Source: Bacillus gobiensis (GTDB lineage: Bacteria; Bacillota; Bacilli; Bacillales; Bacillaceae). From it: 64,000 nucleotides of DNA. Below, one piece after another: positions 8,735-16,177 of the stretch (its first letter is position 1; every line of letters begins with the position of its first letter). Below the pieces are notes generated by a model. That model worked only from the letters and a program-made list of their open reading frames with translations, ran no database searches and had not been told where the DNA came from. The position numbers and the translations under genes were made by a program. The DNA lies in the NCBI RefSeq assembly GCF_001278705.1, contig NZ_CP012600.1:496190-560189 (forward strand), in the 5' to 3' direction.

Positions 8735-8743
8735 TGTTATAAT
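8735..8743 (+). promoter_or_regulatory. Extended -10 promoter for yhdO
   Basis: TGTTATAAT fits an extended -10 element (TGnTATAAT) about 50 bases upstream of the yhdO start. No good -35 hexamer is visible, which extended -10 promoters tolerate. Confidence 0.5.
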
Positions 8744-8792
8744 ATGAATGGGAATTTATCAAACGATGAATCTTATAAAAAGGACGTGCATT

Positions 8793-9392
8793 ATGTATAA
8801 ATTCTGTGTCTATGCTTTAAAGCTAATCCTAGGATTACGCGGAGGCATTAAAGTATATCAAAAAGAAAATTTACCCACAGATTCAGGCTTTGTCATCTCA
8901 TGTACACATTCCGGCTGGGTAGATGTCATAGCACTGGGGGTTGGCATTATACCCTATGAAATTCACTATATGGCAAAAAAAGAGCTTTTTGCTAAAAGTC
9001 TAATCGGAAATTTTCTTAAGAGTATACATGCGTTCCCGGTGGATCGGGAAAATCCCGGACCGAGCAGCATTAAAACCCCGATTCAGCTTTTAAAAAAGGG
9101 AGAGGTAGTAGGCATTTTTCCCAGTGGAACGAGAACATCAGAGGACGTTCCGTTAAAAAGAGGAGCCGTTACGATTGCCCAGCTTGGCAAAAGTCCGCTC
9201 GTTCCGGCAGCTTACAGCGGCCCTTCGAATGAAAAAGACTTATTCAAAAAAGGGAAAATGCAACTGATTATTGGAGAACCAATTTATCCGGAAGATTTTG
9301 CGGAATATAAGCAAAAAGAAAAGCTATCAATGATGACGGATGTTTTAAATGAGAGAATAAAGGAGCTTGAGAAAAAGCTTCAACAAATGTAG
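8793..9392 (+). CDS. yhdO: 1-acyl-glycerol-3-phosphate acyltransferase (PlsC family, YhdO)
   Basis: This enzyme transfers an acyl chain to lysophosphatidic acid to make phosphatidic acid at the inner membrane face. The catalytic HX4D motif is present as HSGWVD, and the substrate motif as FPSGTRTSEDVPLKRGA. The chosen start (MYKFC, 8793) has AAAAGGACG upstream and gives 199 residues, the length of B. subtilis YhdO; an in-frame ATG at 8748 would add 15 residues without a ribosome binding site. It is divergent from sigM and convergent with mpfA. Confidence 0.93.
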   Translation: MYKFCVYALKLILGLRGGIKVYQKENLPTDSGFVISCTHSGWVDVIALGVGIIPYEIHYMAKKELFAKSLIGNFLKSIHAFPVDRENPGPSSIKTPIQLLKKGEVVGIFPSGTRTSEDVPLKRGAVTIAQLGKSPLVPAAYSGPSNEKDLFKKGKMQLIIGEPIYPEDFAEYKQKEKLSMMTDVLNERIKELEKKLQQM

Positions 9393-9420
9393 AAAAAGAC
9401 ACCTGTAACGGTGTCTTTTT
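9393..9420. terminator. Bidirectional terminator between yhdO and mpfA
   Basis: A perfect 11-bp stem (AAAAAGACACC / GGTGTCTTTTT) with a 6-base loop is flanked by A and T tracts. It starts directly after the yhdO stop codon. Confidence 0.9.
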
Positions 9421-9425
9421 CTACA

Positions 9426-10781
9426 TTAAGCTTCTTGTTCACGCGCTTTTATATATTCTTCTTTCTTTGTTTCGATTTCATCATCTTCAGAATGCTTTTT
9501 TACCTCTACATAAGCGACATGATGTCCGTCAATCTCGGCTATAATGAATTCAAATCCTTGCTCACTAATGGAGTCACCTTTAGTCACATCATATTTTTGG
9601 GTTAAGAACCAGCCGCCTATCGTGTCTACTTCTTCATTTTCAAGCTCAATTCCTAATAATTCGTTGACTTGATTAATTAAAACTTTTCCATCAAGGATAT
9701 AATGTCCGTCTTCAATCTTGCGAATTTCATTGATCTCATCAATATCAAATTCGTCCCGGATTTCACCAACAATTTCTTCGATGATATCTTCCACGGTCAC
9801 AAGGCCTGCTGTTCCTCCGTATTCATCCGTCAATATTGCCATATGAAGATGTTCTTTTTGCATGCGGAGAAGCAGCTCATGAATTGGCACCGTTTCAATG
9901 ACATGAATAATCGGATTGATAAAACTCGAGATAGAGTCTTCTTTCGATGCATCGCCGTTGATACATGCCGTTAATACCTCTTTTATATTAATGATGCCAA
10001 TAATGTTATCCTTATCGCCATCCTCGATCGGATAGCGGGTATATCCTTCTTCCTTAATTAGAGACATCATTTCTTCTATTGATATTTCCTTTGAAAGACT
10101 GCTGATTTCCGTTCTCGGAATCATAATTTCTTTGGCAAGCCTGTCATCAAATTCAAATATTTTGTTTACATATTTAAATTCAGATTGGTTGATCTCGCCG
10201 CTTTTATAGCTTTCAGACAATATGATGCGAAGTTCCTCTTCTGAGTGTGCGATGTCGTTTTCTGAAACAGGCTTTAATCCGAAAGCCCTCGATAACAAAC
10301 GAGCTGAACCATTCAATATCCAAATAAAAGGAAAGGCGATTCTGTAAAACCAAATCAATGGTTTTGCAAACACAAGAGTCAGCTGTTCCGCTTTTTGGAT
10401 GGCAAGCGTTTTAGGCGCCAGTTCACCGACGACAACATGCAAAAATGTCATGCTGCCAAAAGCGATAGCGAACGAAATAATATGCGAAACAGATTCTGGT
10501 AAATGCCAATGCTCAAATAACGGCAAAAGCATTCGTTCAATTGTCGGTTCCCCGAGCCATCCTAGACCCATAGCAGTAACCGTAATGCCTAATTGGCATG
10601 CAGATAAATACTCGTCAAGATGAGTCGTTACGTGCTTGGCTGCAATTGCCTGTTTGTTACCTTCTGCTATCAGCTGATCGATTCTGGAGCTTCTCAATTT
10701 AACAATCGCGAATTCAGAAGATACGAAAAACGCAGTAAAAGCTATAAGTATAGCGACTATTATCAAATTAACTATTTCCAA
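9426..10781 (-). CDS. mpfA: Magnesium exporter MpfA (YhdP), CNNM/CBS/CorC protein
   Basis: This 451-residue protein is close to B. subtilis YhdP/MpfA, which exports Mg2+. A CNNM/DUF21 membrane domain (about 1-195, with SSEFA and LGWLGEPT) is followed by a CBS pair (about 205-330, IPRTEI and YTRYPI, then [23 protein letters not shown]). A CorC/HlyC domain ends it (about 345-435). The start is TTG at 10781, forced by an in-frame TAA immediately upstream and matching the conserved N-terminus (M-D/E-IVNL). The only strong Shine-Dalgarno sequence lies 36 bases away, behind a 10-bp hairpin. The gene is preceded by an unusually long leader. A paralog, yhdT, diverges from the same region. Confidence 0.95.
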   Translation of the reverse strand: MEIVNLIIVAILIAFTAFFVSSEFAIVKLRSSRIDQLIAEGNKQAIAAKHVTTHLDEYLSACQLGITVTAMGLGWLGEPTIERMLLPLFEHWHLPESVSHIISFAIAFGSMTFLHVVVGELAPKTLAIQKAEQLTLVFAKPLIWFYRIAFPFIWILNGSARLLSRAFGLKPVSENDIAHSEEELRIILSESYKSGEINQSEFKYVNKIFEFDDRLAKEIMIPRTEISSLSKEISIEEMMSLIKEEGYTRYPIEDGDKDNIIGIINIKEVLTACINGDASKEDSISSFINPIIHVIETVPIHELLLRMQKEHLHMAILTDEYGGTAGLVTVEDIIEEIVGEIRDEFDIDEINEIRKIEDGHYILDGKVLINQVNELLGIELENEEVDTIGGWFLTQKYDVTKGDSISEQGFEFIIAEIDGHHVAYVEVKKHSEDDEIETKKEEYIKAREQEA

Positions 10782-10824
10782 TTAGTGCCTTCATTCTTTA
10801 GTCAGAATGAAGGAAACACCTCCT
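10779..10824 (-). promoter_or_regulatory. Shine-Dalgarno / hairpin / TTG start arrangement of mpfA
   Basis: On the minus strand AGGAGGTG (10824-10817) is followed by TTT and then by a perfect 10-bp stem (CCTTCATTCT 10813-10804 region with its complement, loop 6 bases, together spanning 10788-10813). CACTAA and the TTG start codon (10781-10779) follow. Linear spacing from AGGAGG to TTG is 37 bases; with the hairpin folded it is about 11, near optimal. Confidence 0.75.
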
Positions 10825-11273
10825 GTTTAATGAAAGATTAAAAATCATTTGCCTTAAACAGCGGTATAAAAATTGAATGGCCGATGTATATAGAAGAAAG
10901 CTTCATTTGTCTTTCTTCCGTTGAAATCGAATATGAATAGATCTAAAAAAGCTATTAGTTGAATTGCGATCAATTTCATCTTAATTGAGTTGAGAAGATT
11001 TGGCACCTCACCCTCAATTTGAATTCGGACGGGGCCATTCACTGCTGCTTGCGGCAAACAACAAATTGAAGCTGTTTAAAGCAAATTTTTCCCGTAGTAG
11101 CAGCTTAGTAAACATGCTGCCAGTTACTAAGAATACAAGATTAGACAATTGCTGTATTTTGCTTTCTTTTGTCAGCCTGCCGAAACGATATTTCTCAGCC
11201 CCACCTGAATCCCTCCTTATCCGAACAACGTGATAGTTATGAGAATAGTTTAATATATTGTAATGAGATTATA
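10825..11273 (-). promoter_or_regulatory. Long structured 5' leader region of mpfA
   Basis: This stretch without a gene reads on the minus strand from a TATAAT (11273-11268, weak -35) to the mpfA ribosome binding site, implying a leader of about 480 bases. It holds several inverted repeats: 11104-11111 with 11124-11131 (8 bp perfect), AATTGAG / CTCAATT near 10984-11021, and GAATTG-type repeats followed by a T-rich stretch near 10945-10980. It does not match the M-box magnesium riboswitch that I remember. Small ORFs in it are not convincing. Confidence 0.45.
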
Positions 11274-11362
11274 CAAGAGAACAGTTTTAAAAAAAGATCA
11301 TAAAAAAGTAAATATCCATAATGTCTATATCCGCCAGCCGTACATAAAGTTAAATTAAAAAC

Positions 11363-11390
11363 TTAATATTCTGAAATTTTGTGCTAAAAT
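11363..11390 (+). promoter_or_regulatory. Candidate promoter of yhdT
   Basis: TGCTAAAAT (11382-11390) is an extended -10 element, with a weak TTAATA 16 bases upstream. It would give a leader of about 165 bases before the yhdT start. Confidence 0.45.
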
Positions 11391-11425
11391 ATAAGGAATA
11401 GCTTTAGATATTGATTGGAGCTTTT

Positions 11426-11473
11426 ATGTACATATTTTGTCTTGGAGGTGGTACGATGGGGCCCTCTGGATAA
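11426..11473 (+). CDS. 15-residue upstream ORF in the yhdT leader
   Basis: The frame MYIFCLGGGTMGPSG starts 5 bases after TTGGAG and ends about 85 bases before yhdT. It contains a second Shine-Dalgarno-like GGAGGTGG in front of an internal in-frame ATG (MGPSG). A role as a leader peptide is speculative; no homolog is known to me. Confidence 0.35.
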   Translation: MYIFCLGGGTMGPSG

Positions 11474-11524
11474 CAATATTACCAGAAACGGGACATCTGC
11501 TTTTTGGGAGAATGGAATTCCTTT

Positions 11525-11562
11525 AGGAGGTGGCGATTTATCCATCCGGATAAGACGAAATG
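11525..11562 (+). promoter_or_regulatory. Shine-Dalgarno / hairpin / ATG arrangement of yhdT
   Basis: AGGAGGTGG (11525-11533) is separated from the ATG at 11560 by a 6-bp hairpin (TTATCC, loop ATCC, GGATAA; 11538-11553). Linear spacing from AGGAGG to ATG is 29 bases; with the hairpin closed it is about 13. The paralog mpfA has the same layout with an unrelated hairpin sequence. Confidence 0.7.
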
Positions 11563-12777
11563 GACGATATAGATAATCTGATTTATATTGGCATTCTAAT
11601 TGCTTTAACAGCTTTCTTTGTCGCATCAGAATTTGCAATTGTTAGAGTAAGAGGTTCCAAGATCGATCAGCTCGTTACAAAAGGCAATAAGCAGGCAGTA
11701 CTTGCAAAGAAAATAACGAAGGATTCGGATCAATATTTGTCAGTCTGCCAGCTTGGAATTACCATCACAGCATTAGGCCTTGGCTGGCTGGGTGAGCCTA
11801 CCTTTGAAAGATTGCTTCGTCCTTTATTTGGTTACATGAACCTTCCGGATTCGCTTGTCAGCATTATTACCTTTGGAACAGCTTTTGGCGCGATTACATT
11901 TTTACATGTCGTGATTGGTGAGCTGGCACCAAAAACGCTTGCGATTCAAAAATCAGAGAAGCTTACTTTATGGTTTTCTCGTCCGCTTCATTTTTTTTAT
12001 ATCATGATGTACCCTGTCATTTTGGTGTTAAACGGGTCTGCCAGGCTCTTAACAGGAATATTCGGTTTGAAGATGGTTTCTGAGCATGAAGCCCATAGCG
12101 AGGAAGAATTAAAATTAATTCTATCCGAGAGCTTAAAAAGCGGGGAAATTAATCCATCTGAATATAAATTCGTAAATAAAATATTTGAGTTCGATAAGCA
12201 AATTGCAAAAGATATCATGATACCTAGAACGAAATTGATTGCCGTTAAAAATGATATGTCCATAATTGATGTTTTGAAAACTGTTTCGCATCAGAAGTTC
12301 ACAAGATATCCTGTTGAAAATGGTGATAAGGATCATATTATCGGAATGCTGAATACGAAGCAGCTTTTTATCGATTTAATGTTTATGAGCGATGATGAAG
12401 TCAGCAGGCTTTCTGTAAAAGATTATACACGTCCTGTCATCGAAGCTAACGAACACATACCTCTTCGTGAATTATTAAAAAGGATGCAGCGGGAACGTAT
12501 TCCAATGGCCATCTTAATTGATGAATACGGAGGAACGGCGGGACTTGTTACGATCGAGGATATACTCGAAGAAATTGTTGGCGATAGCAGTAATGAATTT
12601 AATAAGAACGAAGAATTGTTAACTAAGAAACAAACAGATGATTCTTTCATCTTAGATGGCACAATTGAGTCTCAGCCGAATTTTATAGAAGAAGAGCATA
12701 ATGCAATTGGAGGTTTGATGTTAAATCAGCGAAATTCAAGAAGCCGGGTGAATCTATCCCGTATGAACGAGCAGTAA
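11560..12777 (+). CDS. yhdT: CNNM/CBS-domain transporter, MpfA paralog YhdT
   Basis: This 405-residue protein belongs to the same hemolysin/CorC-related family as MpfA and is probably involved in divalent-cation efflux. It has the CNNM membrane domain (1-195, SEFAIVRVRGSKIDQL and [21 protein letters not shown]) and a CBS pair (about 205-330, [35 protein letters not shown]). The C-terminal CorC/HlyC domain is short: after the CBS pair only about 60 residues follow instead of about 110, and the end (NSRSRVNLSRMNEQ) does not look like the family. B. subtilis YhdT is about 461 residues, so the tail may be truncated by a frameshift or early stop. The start MDDIDNL agrees with the family. Confidence 0.88.
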   Translation: MDDIDNLIYIGILIALTAFFVASEFAIVRVRGSKIDQLVTKGNKQAVLAKKITKDSDQYLSVCQLGITITALGLGWLGEPTFERLLRPLFGYMNLPDSLVSIITFGTAFGAITFLHVVIGELAPKTLAIQKSEKLTLWFSRPLHFFYIMMYPVILVLNGSARLLTGIFGLKMVSEHEAHSEEELKLILSESLKSGEINPSEYKFVNKIFEFDKQIAKDIMIPRTKLIAVKNDMSIIDVLKTVSHQKFTRYPVENGDKDHIIGMLNTKQLFIDLMFMSDDEVSRLSVKDYTRPVIEANEHIPLRELLKRMQRERIPMAILIDEYGGTAGLVTIEDILEEIVGDSSNEFNKNEELLTKKQTDDSFILDGTIESQPNFIEEEHNAIGGLMLNQRNSRSRVNLSRMNEQ

Positions 12778-12807
12778 GCATAAATTGACCCTTAAAGACC
12801 ATACTCG

Positions 12808-12839
12808 TCCCGGAACAAAAAATAAGCCCGGGCTTTTTT
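12808..12839 (+). terminator. Terminator after yhdT
   Basis: CCCGG pairs with CCGGG across a 14-base loop, followed by CTTTTTTC. The stem is short but GC-only, and the T-run is good. Confidence 0.55.
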
Positions 12840-12888
12840 CCGTGAACTCGCTTCACCAAGCTGAAACTTCGGGTATAGACATTTTCAA

Positions 12889-13266
12889 CTACGCTCCGCT
12901 TAGAGGTAAGATTAGGTAAATAGAAAAACCAGCTGCATAAGCAAGCAAACAGCCGAAAACAGATAGGAGAATATAAACGAACGCTTCCTTTACCTTATGA
13001 TCCATGAAGAGCTGGATTGCTTCCACACTGAAGGTTGAGAATGTAGTGAACGCACCAAAAAAACCGGTTGAAATAATGGTTATAAGAGCGGGATGCGTCA
13101 TTTGTAAATATGTAAAAATGCCGAGGCCAAAGGATCCGAGTACATTAATAAGTAAAATCGCAATCGGAATTTGTGTATAGTATTTTTTTGAAGAAATGAG
13201 CTGACCCAGCCAAAATCTTAAAGCTGAACCCAAGCCGCCAGCTGCCATCACAGCCAAAATCATCAT
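12889..13266 (-). CDS. fluC: Fluoride channel subunit FluC/CrcB (second copy)
   Basis: This is a 125-residue, four-helix protein of the Fluc family, which exports fluoride as a dual-topology dimer. The family signatures LINVLGSFGLG and GFFGAFTTFSTFSVEAI are present. The ATG at 13266 overlaps the stop codon of the preceding fluC gene (ATGA), with GGAG upstream, so I place the start there; the frame is open 183 bases further but that is out-of-frame fluC1 sequence. Two adjacent and divergent copies usually form a heterodimer. This corresponds to B. subtilis yhdU/yhdV. Confidence 0.9.
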   Translation of the reverse strand: MMILAVMAAGGLGSALRFWLGQLISSKKYYTQIPIAILLINVLGSFGLGIFTYLQMTHPALITIISTGFFGAFTTFSTFSVEAIQLFMDHKVKEAFVYILLSVFGCLLAYAAGFSIYLILPLSGA

Positions 13267-13655
13267 GGAGTAATCCGCTCCTTTCGCTTGCTTGCAAAGT
13301 TTCTTCCAATCAAAATGCCAAGCAATGCCGCAAGCAGCCCAAAAGTGACAGTGGCGGCCATATATCCGGCGGCAAGCATTGGAGAACCTGAATACATTAA
13401 ATGGAGAGTCTCCTTCGCAAAGGCTGACATCGTCGTAAATCCTCCGCAAAATCCTGCTCCCAAAAACGCATAAAGGGCTGTTTTTTTAGAGTGAAAAAGA
13501 TAAAAACCTGTTACTATACCTAAAATAAGGCTGCCTGCTGTATTCTCCAGCCAGCTCCAATAAGGAATCGGAAATGGAATTGCTTGTTCATTGAGTAAAA
13601 ATCGGAATAATGTGCCTAGCGCACCTCCGAAAAAAACCGCAGCAAATTGTTTCAT
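13263..13655 (-). CDS. fluC: Fluoride channel subunit FluC/CrcB (first copy)
   Basis: The 130-residue Fluc-family subunit has four hydrophobic helices and the signatures WLENTAGSLILG and GFCGGFTTMSAFAKETL. Its C-terminus is rich in positive charge (FASKRKERI), while its partner is not, which fits opposite membrane orientations of the two subunits. It overlaps yhdW upstream and the second fluC downstream by ATGA, so all three are likely translated from one message. No fluoride riboswitch was recognised upstream of yhdW. Confidence 0.9.
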   Translation of the reverse strand: MKQFAAVFFGGALGTLFRFLLNEQAIPFPIPYWSWLENTAGSLILGIVTGFYLFHSKKTALYAFLGAGFCGGFTTMSAFAKETLHLMYSGSPMLAAGYMAATVTFGLLAALLGILIGRNFASKRKERITP

Positions 13656-14377
13656 CTTCGCCCATCTCTTCCTATAAAATAATCGGGGTAATCCGTAATC
13701 ACTCCATCAATGGGAAGTTTACTGATTCGCTCGATTGCTTTTTTGCTTCGTAACGTCCAGACGAATGATTTCAGTCCGGCCTGATGAATCGCTCTAATCA
13801 AATTCGGATTTACAAGGGTGTATTTTGGGTTTACATAGCCGACAAATGACTTGTAGCTTCGAAGTCTTTTTTTCGAAATCATTCCAAACCTAGGTCTCAC
13901 TAATAAAGCTGTAGGTATCGAAGGGAACATGCTGTTGAACAAGTGAATGACAGATCGATGAAAAGATTGCACTACTGTATGTGAGTTGAACGGAAACAAT
14001 TCTATAGCCTTTCCGATAGACACAAGCAAATCATGCGGAAGAGCTGAGTCCTTGATTTCTATGAGCATCCCGATCTTACCCGAATATCGTGTGAGCACAG
14101 CTTCAAGCTGATGAATTGTTTCTCCGGAAAAGGCGCTTCCGAACCAGCTCCCGGCATCGAGCTGCGAAAGCTCACTCATTGTAAAATCTTTCACAAATCC
14201 AGAACCGTTAGTTATTCGATCTACTGTATCATCATGGATAACAGCAAGCTGAAAATCCTTTGTCATTCGAATATCAAATTCGATAAAATCAGCACCCATT
14301 TCTACAGCAAGATCAAACGCAGCAAATGTATTCTCAGGAGCGTACCCCGATGCCCCCCGATGGGCAATAATCTTCAT
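13652..14377 (-). CDS. yhdW: Glycerophosphodiester phosphodiesterase YhdW
   Basis: This 241-residue GDPD-family TIM-barrel enzyme hydrolyses glycerophosphodiesters to glycerol-3-phosphate and an alcohol. The catalytic set is visible: His6-Arg7 in AHRGASGYAPENT, Glu33 and Asp35 in FIEFDIR, and His48 in IHDDTVDR. The C-terminal part carries the usual VWTLR and DGVITDYP motifs. There is no signal peptide, so the enzyme is cytoplasmic. It leads the yhdW-fluC-fluC operon. Confidence 0.93.
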   Translation of the reverse strand: MKIIAHRGASGYAPENTFAAFDLAVEMGADFIEFDIRMTKDFQLAVIHDDTVDRITNGSGFVKDFTMSELSQLDAGSWFGSAFSGETIHQLEAVLTRYSGKIGMLIEIKDSALPHDLLVSIGKAIELFPFNSHTVVQSFHRSVIHLFNSMFPSIPTALLVRPRFGMISKKRLRSYKSFVGYVNPKYTLVNPNLIRAIHQAGLKSFVWTLRSKKAIERISKLPIDGVITDYPDYFIGRDGRR

Positions 14378-14545
14378 TCTTAATTTTCTCCCTTGCTATA
14401 GGATCTTTTTAATCATAACAGATTAGCCGGGGAGGATGCGATTTTGATTTTTTCTTGAAAGAATAGTCCGTGCTTAATACACGTAATATGAATTACATCA
14501 AAAATGCAGTCGCTGTAAGGACAGAAAAATAGTCCTTTTGCATCA

Positions 14546-14573
14546 TTTACAAAATATTCTGATATTTTATAAT
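14546..14573 (+). promoter_or_regulatory. Sigma-A-type promoter of yhdX
   Basis: TTTACA and TATAAT are separated by 16 bases, and the -10 ends 21 bases before the yhdX start codon. A small hairpin (14517-14537, AAGGAC / GTCCTT) lies just upstream. Confidence 0.6.
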
Positions 14574-14594
14574 GTCAGAAAAGGAGGCGAGATA

Positions 14595-14702
14595 ATGGGA
14601 AAAGGGAGAATTAAAGTGGAGGAAAGGATTAAGGCTGAAACTGACGCTGAAATGTTTAAAGCGACTCTCCTAGAACAAACACAGACCAAGAAAAAGGATT
14701 AG
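14595..14702 (+). CDS. yhdX: Small protein YhdX
   Basis: This 35-residue, strongly charged peptide (MGKGRIKVEERIKAETDAEM and a TKKKD tail) has the length and position of B. subtilis YhdX, between yhdW and yhdY. It is preceded by AAGGAGG seven bases from the ATG, has its own promoter and is followed by a strong terminator, so it forms a complete single-gene unit. Its function is unknown. Confidence 0.85.
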   Translation: MGKGRIKVEERIKAETDAEMFKATLLEQTQTKKKD

Positions 14703-14740
14703 TGTTTCCCGTATGATGTCTCACCCGTAAAACGTGAACG

Positions 14741-14774
14741 AAAACTCTGGAGCCCCCCGGAGTTTTCTTTTTTT
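14741..14774 (+). terminator. Terminator after yhdX
   Basis: AAAACTCTGG pairs with CCGGAGTTTT (one T-G wobble) around a C-rich loop, followed by a T-rich run. Confidence 0.85.
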
Positions 14775-15052
14775 GTCGGTGATCCCCAAGGTAGTTAATA
14801 TGGATCATCCCCGCTTATTTCAATGATTTTTTCCGAATTGCTTCCAGAATACCTTAAAATGCCATAGAAGAAGTCCAGGCGGGACAACAAACAATCAATA
14901 AACCCTCAGTCGCTGCAACGCTTCATCAAATATCCTCTGAGCCCTTATGTCAAAGAAACCTCCGTATAAGTTTCAATAGACTATTAAAAGAAGCATTCAA
15001 TCGTAAAATTTAGTATAATGAAAACCTGAAACAATATAAAGGAGAGTTTCAA
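14775..15052. other. Intergenic region before the MscS-type channel gene
   Basis: No gene or strong repeat is visible. A TATAAT at about 15014 is followed by AAAGGAGAG in front of the next gene, but no convincing -35 hexamer was found. Confidence 0.5.
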
Positions 15053-16153
15053 ATGTTTGATAACATTTTGACGTGGGATAATACAGTGCAGGTAGGCATC
15101 AGTCTACTAATCTTGCTGGTATTTTTACTATTACGTAAATTGTTTACGAAATATTTGTTTAGTTTTATCGTAAAGCTGACAGGCAAATCGAAAAGAACCA
15201 TATTTGTTAATCATGTTGTCCTTGCTTTTGAGAAGCCGGTCCGGTGGTTTTTTGTCATCCTAGGTATTTATTTGGCAGTGCAATATGCCCCATTTATTGA
15301 CGGGCAAACGACTTTAATTTCTCGATTGTTCCGCTCCTCGATCATTGTATTGCTGACTTGGGGCTTATTTAATTTCGTATCGACATCTTCTTTTATTTTT
15401 TCAAAATTTAATAGGCGATCTGATTCTGAAATGGAAGATATATTGACACCCTTTTTATCAAGAATCACTCGTTTTATTCTTGTGGCATTAAGCTTAAGTA
15501 TCATTGCACAGGAGTTTGATTATGATGTAAATGGGTTTGTAGCCGGGCTTGGTATTGGTGGTCTTGCTTTTGCGCTCGCCGCTCAGGATTCGATTGCCAA
15601 CTTTTTTGGCGGCGTCATTATTATTACGGAAAAGCCGTTCAATATTGGCGATTATATTTCCACTCCGAGTGTTGAAGGGTCAGTGGAAGACATTTCGTTC
15701 CGAAGTACAAGGATTCGTACCGGTGCAATGTCACTCGTAACCGTTCCTAATAAAACGTTAGCGAATGAACCGATTACAAACATTTCGAAAATGGGCAAAC
15801 GGCAGATTACATTTTCGTTACTTATCGACTTTGAAACTCCTAAAGAAAATATGACAAGTGCAATTAAGAGGATAAAGGAAATGCTTGATGCTCATGATGG
15901 CATACACGATGAACTGATTATGGTTCATTTTAATCAATTTCAGGACGGAAATTTAAATTTGTTTTTCAACTTTTATACGAAGACAACTGCCTGGGTGGAG
16001 CATTTGAATATCAGGCAGGATGTGAATTATAAAATCATTGAGATTTTGGCGGAAGAACAGGTGGAGCTTGCTTATCCGAGCCAGACATTATTTATTAAGC
16101 AAGAAGAAGGCGAGCCCTTTGAGATTCAAGGCCGGCAAAAAGAATACAGCTAG
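15053..16153 (+). CDS. yhdY: MscS-family mechanosensitive channel (YhdY)
   Basis: This 366-residue small-conductance mechanosensitive channel homolog releases solutes when membrane tension rises. Membrane helices lie at about 13-35, 65-80, 95-115 and 135-155. The pore helix is at about 165-185 (GFVAGLGIGGLAFALAAQDSIANFFGG), with the Gly/Ala packing typical of MscS TM3. A beta domain (ITEKPFNIGDYISTPSVEGSVEDISFRSTRIRTGAMSLVTVPN) and an alpha/beta C-terminal domain follow. AAAGGAGAG lies 8 bases before the ATG. The gene is followed by srtN after 24 bases and is probably co-transcribed with it. Confidence 0.93.
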   Translation: MFDNILTWDNTVQVGISLLILLVFLLLRKLFTKYLFSFIVKLTGKSKRTIFVNHVVLAFEKPVRWFFVILGIYLAVQYAPFIDGQTTLISRLFRSSIIVLLTWGLFNFVSTSSFIFSKFNRRSDSEMEDILTPFLSRITRFILVALSLSIIAQEFDYDVNGFVAGLGIGGLAFALAAQDSIANFFGGVIIITEKPFNIGDYISTPSVEGSVEDISFRSTRIRTGAMSLVTVPNKTLANEPITNISKMGKRQITFSLLIDFETPKENMTSAIKRIKEMLDAHDGIHDELIMVHFNQFQDGNLNLFFNFYTKTTAWVEHLNIRQDVNYKIIEILAEEQVELAYPSQTLFIKQEEGEPFEIQGRQKEYS

Positions 16154-16177
16154 ATCGAAAAATAGGAGGGAATACGG

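Noticed and set aside
11180..11215. TPP-riboswitch-like string GGCTGAGAAATA on the minus strand
   Set aside because: The remaining conserved THI-box parts (CTGATCTGGATAATGCC-like region) are missing and the downstream gene is a cation transporter.
11000..11233. 77-residue plus-strand ORF and 67-residue minus-strand ORF in the mpfA leader
   Set aside because: No ribosome binding site, no recognisable protein features, and they lie in a region better explained as an untranslated leader.
10780..11400. M-box (ykoK) magnesium riboswitch in the mpfA/yhdT control region
   Set aside because: The conserved M-box core that I remember is not present on either strand; only general inverted repeats are seen.
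12889..13449. 186-residue version of the second FluC protein
   Set aside because: The first 61 residues are fluC1 sequence read out of frame; the ATGA overlap with GGAG marks the real start at 13266.
14378..14590. Fluoride riboswitch upstream of the yhdW-fluC operon
   Set aside because: No match to the short crcB-motif pseudoknot consensus could be found by eye.
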